The translations under genes were made by a program, and so were the position numbers. 64,000 nt of DNA from contig JAUSOF010000016.1 of assembly GCA_030656145.1 (NCBI GenBank), positions 1 through 64,000 on the forward strand, written 5' to 3'. Below, piece after piece: positions 52,443-61,225 of the stretch. Position 1 is the stretch's first letter, and each line of letters begins with the position of its first letter. The notes beneath the pieces are model-generated. The model searched no databases. It was not told the origin of the DNA and saw only the letters and a program-made list of their open reading frames with translations. Source of the DNA: Pseudomonas sp. GTDB taxonomy: Bacteria; Pseudomonadota; Gammaproteobacteria; Pseudomonadales; Pseudomonadaceae.

Positions 52443-53846
52443 CTAACTGGCAAACAGATACGCCTCCACATCCATACCGGCATCGCGCATCTGCGCCAGC
52501 TTGTAACGCAGGGTGCGCGGGCTGATGCCCAGGCGCTCGGCGGCTTCTTTGCGCCGCCCACGCTCGGCACGCAGGATATCGATGATCATCTGAAACTCAT
52601 GCCGGCGCAGGTCTTCACCCAGGGCGCCCGCCTCGGCCGCAACAACTTCCGGCACCACCGGCATGCTCGCCGGCACCACCGCCAGCAACGGCCTGGGCGC
52701 AGGCGCGAGACTGCCAACCGTCGCCGTCAGGCACAGATCCTGCGGCTGGATCAAGCCGCCCTGCTGCAGGATCAGCGCGCGCTGAATGGCGTTATCCAGC
52801 TCACGCACATTACCCGGCCAGGCATGGCCCACCAGACTCGCCTGCGCCTGCGGCGACAGACGAATAGGTGCGTGATTCATTTTTTTGACGTGCTTGGCCA
52901 GCAGCCGCTCGGCCAGCGGCAAAATATCAGCCGGGCGCTCGCGCAACGGCTGCCAGGCCAGCGGGAACACCGACAGGCGATAGTAAAGGTCTTCCCGGAA
53001 GCGCCCCGCCGCCACTTCACCGGCCAGGTCGCGGTTACTGGTGGCCAGCACCCGAATATCCAGGCTGATCGGCTTGCGCCCACCGACCCGCTCCACTTCA
53101 CGCTCCTGCAGCACGCGCAACAACTTGGCCTGCAAGCCTTGCGGCATTTCAGAAATCTCATCGAGCAAAATGGTGCCGCCCTCGGCCAGCTCGAACTTGC
53201 CCGGCGCGCTGGCAATGGCGCCGGTGAACGACCCCTTCTCATGACCGAACAGGGTGGCCTCGAGCATGTTGTCGGGGATCGCCGCGCAGTTGATCGCAAT
53301 GAACGGTTTCGCCGCCCGTGGCGACTGCTGGTGAATGAACCGCGCCAACACTTCCTTGCCGGTACCGGACTCGCCGGTGATCAACACCGTCGAATCGCTC
53401 TGCGCCACCCGCGTCGCCAGCTCGAGCAATTGCACGCTGGACGGCTCCAGGGCCACCGGACCGTCCTGCTCGGCTGCCGACACACGCCCAAGGGCATGGC
53501 GGTCAACCAGGGCCAGCAGGGTTTTCGGCTCGAACGGCTTGACCAGATAATCCGCCGCACCCTGGCGTATCGCATCCACCGCACGTTCGACCGCCGCGAA
53601 TGCAGTCATCAGCAGCACCGGCAGTTGCGGCTGGCGCTGACGAATCAGAGCCAACAACTGGTGACCGTCCATGCCCGGCATATTTACGTCACTGATCACC
53701 AGACCAAAGGGCTCCTGGGTCAAGGCCACCAATGCCGCCTCGGCACAATCCACCGCACGGTAATCGTGACCGCCCAGCGCCAGGGTATCGGCCAGGGCTT
53801 CGCGCAGGGAGCGGTCGTCTTCGACCAGCAGAACTTTGGCAGCCAT
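52443..53846 (-). CDS. fleR: Sigma54-dependent response regulator FleR
   Basis: Receiver + [18 protein letters not shown]+ + HTH RRKEAAERLGISPRTLRYKLAQMR. Confidence 0.97.
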   Translation of the reverse strand: MAAKVLLVEDDRSLREALADTLALGGHDYRAVDCAEAALVALTQEPFGLVISDVNMPGMDGHQLLALIRQRQPQLPVLLMTAFAAVERAVDAIRQGAADYLVKPFEPKTLLALVDRHALGRVSAAEQDGPVALEPSSVQLLELATRVAQSDSTVLITGESGTGKEVLARFIHQQSPRAAKPFIAINCAAIPDNMLEATLFGHEKGSFTGAIASAPGKFELAEGGTILLDEISEMPQGLQAKLLRVLQEREVERVGGRKPISLDIRVLATSNRDLAGEVAAGRFREDLYYRLSVFPLAWQPLRERPADILPLAERLLAKHVKKMNHAPIRLSPQAQASLVGHAWPGNVRELDNAIQRALILQQGGLIQPQDLCLTATVGSLAPAPRPLLAVVPASMPVVPEVVAAEAGALGEDLRRHEFQMIIDILRAERGRRKEAAERLGISPRTLRYKLAQMRDAGMDVEAYLFAS

Positions 53847-53850
53847 GGTG

Positions 53851-55068
53851 CTACTCCTGAATCAAGGGTTGTGCCGCGGGAATCAACGGCAAAATCAATA
53901 AGGCACAGGTACCGCGCGCAATCCGCGAGCGCATCTGCAGTTCGCCCTGATGGGCGCGCGCCACGGCCTTGACCACGGCCAGGCCGAGGCCGGTACCGGT
54001 GGTCTTGGTGGTAAAGAAAGGTTCGCCCAGACGCGCCAGGGTGACGCGATCAATGCCCGGACCGCTGTCGCTGACAGACAGGCGCAGGCTGTTGCCGCGC
54101 TGGTACAGGTGAATCTTCAAGCGCACCTTGCGGCCGGCAGCCTGGATCGAATTCTCGATCAGGTTCAGCACGGTGCCGACCAGGGTGTCGCGGTTGCACA
54201 GCAACTCGCCGTCACGGCTGTCGCATTGCCAGCGCACGTTCATGCCGCGCACATGAGGCTCAGCTGCCGCCTGCAGCGCCTCGAACAATGCCTTGGGCGT
54301 CAGGCGATCCGGCAGCGGCAGATCGCCACGGGCGAAGATCAGCATGTCGCGTACCTGATGCTCCAGCTCATGCAGGCGCTCTTTCAAACGCCCGGCGAAG
54401 CGCTGCTGCTGCTCGACCGGCAACACCTGCTCGGTCAAATGGCTGGCATACAGCAATGCCGCCGACAACGGCGTACGAATCTGATGCGCCAGGGACGCAA
54501 CCATGCGCCCCAGCGCAGACAAGCGCTCATGCCGCGCCAGCTGATCCTGCAGGCGCCGGGTTTCTGTCAGGTCGGTGAGCAGCACCAACTGACCCGGCTC
54601 GCCTTGCAACGAACGAGTGGCAATCGACAGGCGTCGACCGTCTTTCAGGGAAATCTCGTGGCCATCGTCCTCACGCGGGGCGAAGTTGCGCGCAATAATC
54701 TGCCGCCAGAGCATGCCGAGCAGCGGCAAACCGAGCAGACTGCGCGCCACCGGATTGGCTTCACGCACCACGCCCTGCCCGTCAATCACGATCACCCCAC
54801 CCGGCAGCAGATCCAGCAGACTTTGCAGGCGGTAGGCCAGGCGTTCCTTCTCGGCCAGCTCCTGCATGCGCTGGGCGCTGACCAGGGCCAACTGCCCCTT
54901 CAACTCGGCAACCCGATCCTCCAGCATGCTGTAGGACTCGCTGAACTGAGTCGACATCTGGTTGAACCGCGCAAAAGCCTGCTCCAGGCTCGCGCGATTG
55001 GTCAGCTCCTGCGGGGCGGCAGGCTCGAGTTCAGCATGTGGGGTGGGTTGAGCGTTGGGCTTCATCAT
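53851..55068 (-). CDS. fleS: Sensor histidine kinase FleS
   Basis: PAS; GRMVASLAHQIRTPLSAALLYASHL; GTGLGLAVVKAVARAHQGEL. Confidence 0.96.
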   Translation of the reverse strand: MMKPNAQPTPHAELEPAAPQELTNRASLEQAFARFNQMSTQFSESYSMLEDRVAELKGQLALVSAQRMQELAEKERLAYRLQSLLDLLPGGVIVIDGQGVVREANPVARSLLGLPLLGMLWRQIIARNFAPREDDGHEISLKDGRRLSIATRSLQGEPGQLVLLTDLTETRRLQDQLARHERLSALGRMVASLAHQIRTPLSAALLYASHLTEQVLPVEQQQRFAGRLKERLHELEHQVRDMLIFARGDLPLPDRLTPKALFEALQAAAEPHVRGMNVRWQCDSRDGELLCNRDTLVGTVLNLIENSIQAAGRKVRLKIHLYQRGNSLRLSVSDSGPGIDRVTLARLGEPFFTTKTTGTGLGLAVVKAVARAHQGELQMRSRIARGTCALLILPLIPAAQPLIQE

Positions 55069-55118
55069 TTTCTCTCGCCTGGCGAGCCGTCATAAGACAG
55101 TCAGTTAGCAGAGAGTTA

Positions 55119-55132
55119 GCAATACCCGTGCC
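55119..55132 (-). promoter_or_regulatory. Putative sigma54 promoter of fleSR
   Basis: Minus strand TAGGCACGGGTATTGCTAA (GG-N10-GC). Confidence 0.8.
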
Positions 55133-55349
55133 TAAAAATAATTCGTTTGTATTCAATGACTTGAAAAACAAGCCAGCAAAATACGTCAAAGCCCCGGCTG
55201 TATTGAACCCAGCAGCGCCAAGACCCTGACTCGGCGAGCGCGGGCTGACGTCAGCCTGGAATATCCAGTCGCGGACAAGTCCCCTCCCACAAGAGCAGCG
55301 CCGTAGGAGGGGCCTTGGCCGCGAACCGTGGCGAGGGCAACATCCAGAC

Positions 55350-56005
55350 CCGTAGGATGGGTTAGCCGCCACAGAGCATTGATCAAGGCCGCGTTTTGCG
55401 TGCGGCGTAACCCATCAGCTGCGGCGTACCGGCTGACGCCATGTTGGGTTACGCGGCGGTTCAAGGCTGTATTTGATTGAGGAAAGATGCCCGCCGCTAA
55501 CCCAACCTACGGGCTGCGGGCTTGCGATCGAAGCAGATCCGTAGACGGACTGCAGGCTTACGGCCGAAGCAGATCCGTAGGATGGGTTAGCCGCCACAGC
55601 GCTTTGATCAAGGCCGCGTTTTGCGTGCGGCGTAACCCATCAGCTGCGGCGTGCCGGCCGACGCTATGTTGGGTTACGCGGCGACTCAAGACTGCATTTG
55701 ATTCAAAAAAGGTGCCCGCCGCTAACCCAACCTACGGACTGCGCACTCTCGGCTCTTGTGGGAGGGGTCGGCAGGCGTTCCGAGGTTTTGCTGGATGGCT
55801 GGGCTGCGCAGGTCGAAGTTCGTAGGATGTGTTGAGCGAAGCGATACCCATCGAGCGATCTCTGCCTGTACCTGCTGGCAGAGCGCCACGAAACCCAACA
55901 CAGCGGCAGCACACTCAAGACCTTTGTCGGGTTACGCCGCGACAAGACTGCGGCGATACGCACGATACTGCGTCGCCGCTAACCCAACGGACTGTGGCCG
56001 GCCCT
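55350..56005. repeat. Repeat-dense fleS-fleQ spacer; 225-bp tandem duplication of paired hairpin elements
   Basis: gatgggttagccgccacag..c.ttgatcaaggccgcgttttgcgtgcggcgtaacccatcagctgcggcgt at 55356-55416 and 55581-55641, each followed by gttgggttacgcggcg...cgccgctaacccaac. Confidence 0.92.
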
Positions 56006-56011
56006 AAGGCA

Positions 56012-57484
56012 TCAGTCTTCCAGCAGCTCGTCTTCGCGGCGGCTCATGCCGTACTTGCGCATTTTTTCGACCAGGGTGGTGCGGCGAATGCGCAAGCGTT
56101 CTGCGGCACGGGCAACCACACCGTTGGCGTCGTCGAGCGCCTGCTGGATCAAGCCCTGTTCGAGGCTGCCCAGGTAGTCCTTCAGATCAAGGCCTTCGGC
56201 TGGCAGCATGGCAGGCGTATTGACCCCCGGCAGCCCGGCGATGATGGCCGCACGCTCTTCCAGGTCTTCACGCAGGCTGGCGGTCAAATCCTCGTCTTCG
56301 TCGTCGACATGGCGGAATTTCTTCGGCAGCTCACCCACGCCGATCACCCCATAGGGGTGCATGATCGCCATGCGCTCGACCAGGTTGGCCAGCTCGCGCA
56401 CGTTGCCCGCCCAGTCGTGGCGACACAGCGACATGATCGCCGCGGAGTTGAAGCGAATCGAGCCGCGCTTCTCGTGCTCCATGCGCGAGATCAGCTCGTT
56501 CATCAACAGAGGGATATCTTCGATACGCTCGCGCAGCGGCGCCATCTCGATGGGGAATACATTCAGCCGGTAGTAGAGATCCTCGCGGAAACTGCCCGCC
56601 TCGATCATCTCTTCCAGATTCTTATGGGTCGCCGCGATGATGCGCACGTCCGCATTTTGCGTCTTGTTGCCGCCGACCCGCTCGTAGGTGCGTTCTTGCA
56701 GCACACGCAGCAGCTTGACCTGCATCGACAGGGGCATGTCGCCAATTTCATCGAGAAACAGAGTGCCGCCATTGGCCAACTCGAAACGCCCGGCGCGGCT
56801 GGTGATCGCCCCGGTAAAGGCGCCCTTCTCATGGCCAAACAGTTCGCTTTCCAGCAACTCCGCGGGGATCGCGCCACAGTTGATCGGCACGAACGGTCCG
56901 TCACGACGCTTGGAGTGATAGTGCAGGTTGCGCGCCACCACCTCTTTCCCGGTGCCCGACTCGCCGAGGATCAGCACGCTGGCCTCGGTATCGGCTACCT
57001 GCTGCATCATCTGCCGCACCTGCTGAATCGCACGACTGGTGCCTACCAGGCTGCGGAACAGATTCGGCTCACGCTGGCGACCGCGCTCGCGCGCCTGGTC
57101 GTACATCTCGCGATAGACCTGCGCACGGTGCAGGGAATCCAGCAATTTGTTGTAGCTAAGCGGCATCTCCAGAGTCGCCAGCACGCGGCGACGGGAGTCT
57201 TCTGGCCACTCGGCAGGCGCATGCTCGTCAATCAGCAGGGTCGGCAAAAACTCGTCCCAGCCAGCCGTTTGCTTGAGCATCTCAAGAACACCGCCCTTGG
57301 CCTGTACGTCACCAAGCACCAGGCTGAGCACCTCTCGACTGGAGGCCAGCTGAGCGACCGCATCCTTCCAGTCGTGGCTACCACACGCGAGATGATCTTC
57401 ACCCAGGAAATTCAGGATCACCGTCAAATCACGACGACGCTCGCTGTCATCATCAATCAGCAGAATTTTCGTTTCACGCCACAT
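56012..57484 (-). CDS. fleQ: Flagellar master regulator FleQ
   Basis: [33 protein letters not shown]+ [15 protein letters not shown]; Fis-type [21 protein letters not shown]. Confidence 0.97.
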   Translation of the reverse strand: MWRETKILLIDDDSERRRDLTVILNFLGEDHLACGSHDWKDAVAQLASSREVLSLVLGDVQAKGGVLEMLKQTAGWDEFLPTLLIDEHAPAEWPEDSRRRVLATLEMPLSYNKLLDSLHRAQVYREMYDQARERGRQREPNLFRSLVGTSRAIQQVRQMMQQVADTEASVLILGESGTGKEVVARNLHYHSKRRDGPFVPINCGAIPAELLESELFGHEKGAFTGAITSRAGRFELANGGTLFLDEIGDMPLSMQVKLLRVLQERTYERVGGNKTQNADVRIIAATHKNLEEMIEAGSFREDLYYRLNVFPIEMAPLRERIEDIPLLMNELISRMEHEKRGSIRFNSAAIMSLCRHDWAGNVRELANLVERMAIMHPYGVIGVGELPKKFRHVDDEDEDLTASLREDLEERAAIIAGLPGVNTPAMLPAEGLDLKDYLGSLEQGLIQQALDDANGVVARAAERLRIRRTTLVEKMRKYGMSRREDELLED

Positions 57485-57663
57485 AATTTTGATTTGATCC
57501 TGGGAGCGAACAGAAGCGCACTTTGTCGAATATGACAATTACGCTGGCAATTGGCCGCTAGTAAAGTCAATTCCGCGCGAATAGTCAATTTTATGGCGTG
57601 CTTTTTTTGAGTTGCCCGACCAATTGACTGAGCGATGGTTTGCAAAAAGGGGGACATCAGCTT

Positions 57664-57985
57664 TGCATAAATCGCTCGATGGGTATCGCTGCGCTCATCC
57701 TACGCGGCCCGCACATCCTACGAACTGTACCTACTCCGTAGGATGGGTTAGCCGCCAAGTAGCTTCGATCAGGCCGCGACGTACCTGCAGCGTAACCCAT
57801 CGGCCTGCCGACACATTTGCCAAGGGTTGGTCTGCGGGCATAAATCGCTCGATGGGTATCGCTACGCTCATCCTACGCGGCCCGCACATCCTACGAACTG
57901 TACCTACTCCGTAGGATGGGTTAGCCGCCAGATAGCTTCGATCAAGGCTGCGCATTACCTGCGGCGTAACCCATCGAGTGCGGCA
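57664..57985. repeat. 174-bp tandem duplication with hairpin elements (upstream of fleQ)
   Basis: gcataaatcgctcgatgggtatcgct(g/a)cgctcatcctacgcggcccgcacatcctacgaactgtacctactccgtaggatgggttagccgcca at 57664 and 57838. Confidence 0.95.
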
Positions 57986-58025
57986 GACCGGCTGGCGACA
58001 AACCCGGCAAGCCACTGCTACCCCA

Positions 58026-58322
58026 TCAACCGAACAGCTGGTAAACCTTGGCCCCTTGCTGGGCCTGGTTCAGTTGCTTGAGCTCGCCGGCTAGGCGCCG
58101 CTGCTCCGACTGGCAGACATCAACCAGCTCGCGATACAGGTCAAGTAACTCCTGCATGCGCGCACGCAACAGGTCTTCGTCCTGCACGACCTCAACCATG
58201 GCTTCGTCAACGGCTTGGCGGCACTGTACATCCAGTTCGCCGATGGCCGCCCAATCCTGGGCAGCCAGGGCGTCGCGCAAGGCGCTCCCCGTCTTTTCCA
58301 AGCGCTGGACAGATGAACTCAT
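58026..58322 (-). CDS. FliT/FleP-like flagellar chaperone
   Basis: MSSSVQRLEKTGSALRDALAAQDWAAIGELDVQCRQAVDEA; position after fliS. Confidence 0.8.
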   Translation of the reverse strand: MSSSVQRLEKTGSALRDALAAQDWAAIGELDVQCRQAVDEAMVEVVQDEDLLRARMQELLDLYRELVDVCQSEQRRLAGELKQLNQAQQGAKVYQLFG

Positions 58323-58351
58323 TAACGTGCTCCTTAAAGCGTCGGCCACTA

Positions 58352-58732
58352 TCACTGACCGATCGCGTCCCAGCCTGTTTTTACATCACGCAACAGCCCC
58401 GCCACTTCATCAAGCTGCGCGGCGTCGTTTTTCACATTCGCCTCAAGCAGACGAGAAACCATGTACTGGTACAAACGATCCAGATTAGCTGCCAACTCGC
58501 CGCCCTGTTGCAAATTCAGGCTTGCGCGCAGGCCACCGATAATGCCGATGGCTTTACCGATCAGCTCGCCCTTCATTGCCGTCTGCTGACGCTCCATGGC
58601 ACCACGCGCCTGAGCGATACGGGTAAGACCGCCTTCCATCAACATCTGGATCAACCGATGGGGGCTGGCGTCCACGGCCTGGGCCTGGGTGTTGACGCTT
58701 TGATACTGCTTCATGGCCGACATCGCGTTCAT
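58352..58732 (-). CDS. fliS: Flagellar export chaperone FliS (copy 1)
   Basis: MKQYQSVNTQAQAVDASPHRLIQMLMEGGLTRIAQARGAMERQ. Confidence 0.96.
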   Translation of the reverse strand: MNAMSAMKQYQSVNTQAQAVDASPHRLIQMLMEGGLTRIAQARGAMERQQTAMKGELIGKAIGIIGGLRASLNLQQGGELAANLDRLYQYMVSRLLEANVKNDAAQLDEVAGLLRDVKTGWDAIGQ

Positions 58733-58891
58733 GCTGAATGTACTCCGGGGTAGTGCGGGAATACTTCATGTATCGGCAGTTCCGGCAGCAGCTTTAGGGC
58801 TATGTGGAAATAACGTAATCAATTGATTTAAATCGTTAAACAGCGCGCAGATCGACCACGCATACCGATTGCAGGCCTGGCACGGCGCACC

Positions 58892-59275
58892 CTACAGTGC
58901 GGGCTCGACTTCAGGCCCGATCGCGCTCCAGGCATCGCGTATCTGCACCAGCAAGCCCTGCACTTCTTCCAGGCTCTGCGCCGTCTTGTCCAACGCCACA
59001 CCGGCCAGGCGCCGGGTCATGTAGTCGTACAACGAATCGAGGTTTTCTGCCAGTTCGCCGCCGAGCTGTTTGTCCAGGCTGCCCTGCAGAATACCGATGA
59101 TCGACAGCGTGGTGCCTACCGCCTCGCCACGTACACCCGGGTTACCTTGTGCTTGCGCCAGCAATGCCTGGGCAATACGCTCCAGCGCGCCATCGAGCAA
59201 CAATTGCACGGCATGGTAAGGGCTGACTTCCTGGCTGACTTTAACGGCCTTGTAAGTATCGATTGGTTTGTTCAC
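58892..59275 (-). CDS. FliS paralogue (copy 2)
   Basis: [45 protein letters not shown]; FliS-like fold, adjacent to fliD. Confidence 0.9.
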   Translation of the reverse strand: MNKPIDTYKAVKVSQEVSPYHAVQLLLDGALERIAQALLAQAQGNPGVRGEAVGTTLSIIGILQGSLDKQLGGELAENLDSLYDYMTRRLAGVALDKTAQSLEEVQGLLVQIRDAWSAIGPEVEPAL

Positions 59276-59278
59276 GGT

Positions 59279-60688
59279 TTACTTATCCTTTCTCACGACG
59301 CCGGGCAGATTATCAAGGGCACTGCTCAGCCAGCCGCTAGTAGTGGTCAATTGAGCTACCAACGAGTCCATGGCATTGAATTGCGAATATAAACGAGCTT
59401 GTAGCTGATCAACCCGACGGGTGAGCGTTTCGCGCTGTTCATCGATACTGCTAACAGTTTTTTGCAGGCCGCTCACGCGCTGATCGAGCACGCCACCGGA
59501 TTTGGCAAAACTATCGACACGCTTATCAAGACGCTTCATCAGCCCCTCATCACCCGCAAAGAACACCCCGACAGCGTCGTAGTTATCTGCTAGGGCAGTG
59601 GCCAACTTGGCATCATCAATTTTCAGGGTGCCGTCTCTTTGCGTGGTAATGCCCAGATCAGTCAGCATGCGCACGCCATCGGGGCCAAGCGGTGAGGTCA
59701 ACTCACTGCGCATGTTAGCCAGTACGTTGCGCACACTGGCATCGCCCACCAAACCACCGGTCACCGGCGGTTTGCCGTCACCCACCGGGATGATACCGGT
59801 CAAGGTATTGGTGGTGCCGATCAGCGAATTGTAGGCCTCGACGAACTTCTTGATATTGTTTGTAACCCCGGTGCGATCCTGGGCCACGGTCACGGTTACC
59901 GTCTTGTCCGTGTCGGCAGCCAGAAGATTGAACGTAACATCGGGAATGGCATCCGTGATGGTATTGGTTGCACTCTGCAACTGCAGGCCATCAATGCTGA
60001 ACACCGCGTTGGCCGAAGACTCCAGCACACCACTTTGGTCGGCAAAGTCAGGTGCGTCTTTGTCCAGCATGACGCTGCCTATCTCGAGACTTTCCAAGCC
60101 CACGCCTGCACTGATCTGCACATTTTTATCAGCACCGGTATTGCTTGAGGTCATCACCAGACGCGCCTTGCCGTCCACCGGATTGGTCACCAAATTGGCG
60201 CTGATACCGCTGTCTTTCAGGCCGGCATTCAAGGCGTCGCGCACTTCACTCAGGCTAGCACCGGCCTTGATCGCCACCTCAATACCCGCATCGTCTGCAC
60301 CGAGCTTGACCGTCAAGGAGCCAGCCGACCCGGTAATAAAACTACCCTCCAGCGCGCGACTGGCGGTTTTACTGCCGCTGGCCAGGCTTTCAATTTTTAC
60401 GCTGTAGCTACCTGCTTGGGCAGTTTTTGCCGCGCTGACACTTAACAGCGTGTTGTTGGACGATTTAGCCGAGCGGTTTTCGAATTGGCCGATATCGCTC
60501 AAGCCTTTCAGGGCAGTCTGGAAACTGCTCAGCGCACCGCGCAGTTGACCCAGGGCAGATATCTGGGTGGTGGTGGTTTTTTCCAGGCGGGCGAGTTGCG
60601 CTGCTTTCGGCGCCCTCTCCGCATTGACCAAGGCACCGACAATCGCGTCGATGTCCATGCCGGAACCAATACCCGTTATACCTGCCAT
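59279..60688 (-). CDS. fliD: Flagellar cap protein FliD
   Basis: MAGITGIGSGMDIDAIVGALVNAERAPK. Confidence 0.97.
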   Translation of the reverse strand: MAGITGIGSGMDIDAIVGALVNAERAPKAAQLARLEKTTTTQISALGQLRGALSSFQTALKGLSDIGQFENRSAKSSNNTLLSVSAAKTAQAGSYSVKIESLASGSKTASRALEGSFITGSAGSLTVKLGADDAGIEVAIKAGASLSEVRDALNAGLKDSGISANLVTNPVDGKARLVMTSSNTGADKNVQISAGVGLESLEIGSVMLDKDAPDFADQSGVLESSANAVFSIDGLQLQSATNTITDAIPDVTFNLLAADTDKTVTVTVAQDRTGVTNNIKKFVEAYNSLIGTTNTLTGIIPVGDGKPPVTGGLVGDASVRNVLANMRSELTSPLGPDGVRMLTDLGITTQRDGTLKIDDAKLATALADNYDAVGVFFAGDEGLMKRLDKRVDSFAKSGGVLDQRVSGLQKTVSSIDEQRETLTRRVDQLQARLYSQFNAMDSLVAQLTTTSGWLSSALDNLPGVVRKDK

Positions 60689-60767
60689 GTTGCCCACCTC
60701 GTCAGGGGTTTGGCGTTTACGCCGTTAGCCCAACACGTAATCAAGAAGCATGCCACTGCATACACAA

Positions 60768-61142
60768 TCAGGCTTCAGCCTTGAATAACAGGCTGCGTAC
60801 CTCTTCCAGACTTTCGGCCAGGCGCAGCGCCTCTTCAGAGGGCATCTGCCGGATCACGTCGCCGGAGACGCTATCCGTCACCTTGATCACCACCCGGCCA
60901 CTGGAGTCATCCAGACTGAAGTTCAGATCGCGACGAATGCTTTGCACAAACCCCTCGATACTGGAAACCGCCTTCTGCAAGGACTCGCGCTCAGCCTCGG
61001 CTGGCGCCACGGTTGGCAACGCTGCGCCAGCGCGAGGCTGCTCATGCTCAAGCAGCTCGCCAGCTGCAACAGGTGCTGCAGCTGGCGCCAGCTCACGCCC
61101 TTTAGGCACGGCAGCCGGTAGCGCGTTATTAAATGCAATATC
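60768..61142 (-). CDS. flaG: FlaG family protein
   Basis: IEGFVQSIRRDLNFSLDDSSGRVVIKVTDSVSGDVIRQMPSEEALRLAESLEE. Confidence 0.95.
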   Translation of the reverse strand, partial: DIAFNNALPAAVPKGRELAPAAAPVAAGELLEHEQPRAGAALPTVAPAEAERESLQKAVSSIEGFVQSIRRDLNFSLDDSSGRVVIKVTDSVSGDVIRQMPSEEALRLAESLEEVRSLLFKAEA

Positions 61143-61169
61143 CATCTCATCACCTCTCAATGGCAAAAC

Positions 61170-61196
61170 GGGGGAAAGTGCCAAGCACTTCCCCCC
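61170..61196 (-). terminator. Terminator-like hairpin downstream of fliC
   Basis: gggggaaagtgc-caa-gcacttccccc inverted repeat in fliC-flaG spacer, followed on minus strand by GTTTTG. Confidence 0.6.
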
Positions 61197-61225
61197 GCAG
61201 CCTATTGCAGACCTTGCTGGTCAGT

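Noticed and set aside
52040-58000. CRISPR-like appearance of regularly recurring GTAGGATGGGTTAGC motifs
   Set aside because: Motifs are palindromic intergenic elements with irregular spacing and related, not unique, intervening sequence; no cas genes in the window.
60698-60780. Candidate sigma54 site upstream of fliD (GTGGCATGCTTCTTGAT on minus strand)
   Set aside because: -24 GG fits but the -12 dinucleotide is GA rather than GC; too weak to call from sequence alone.
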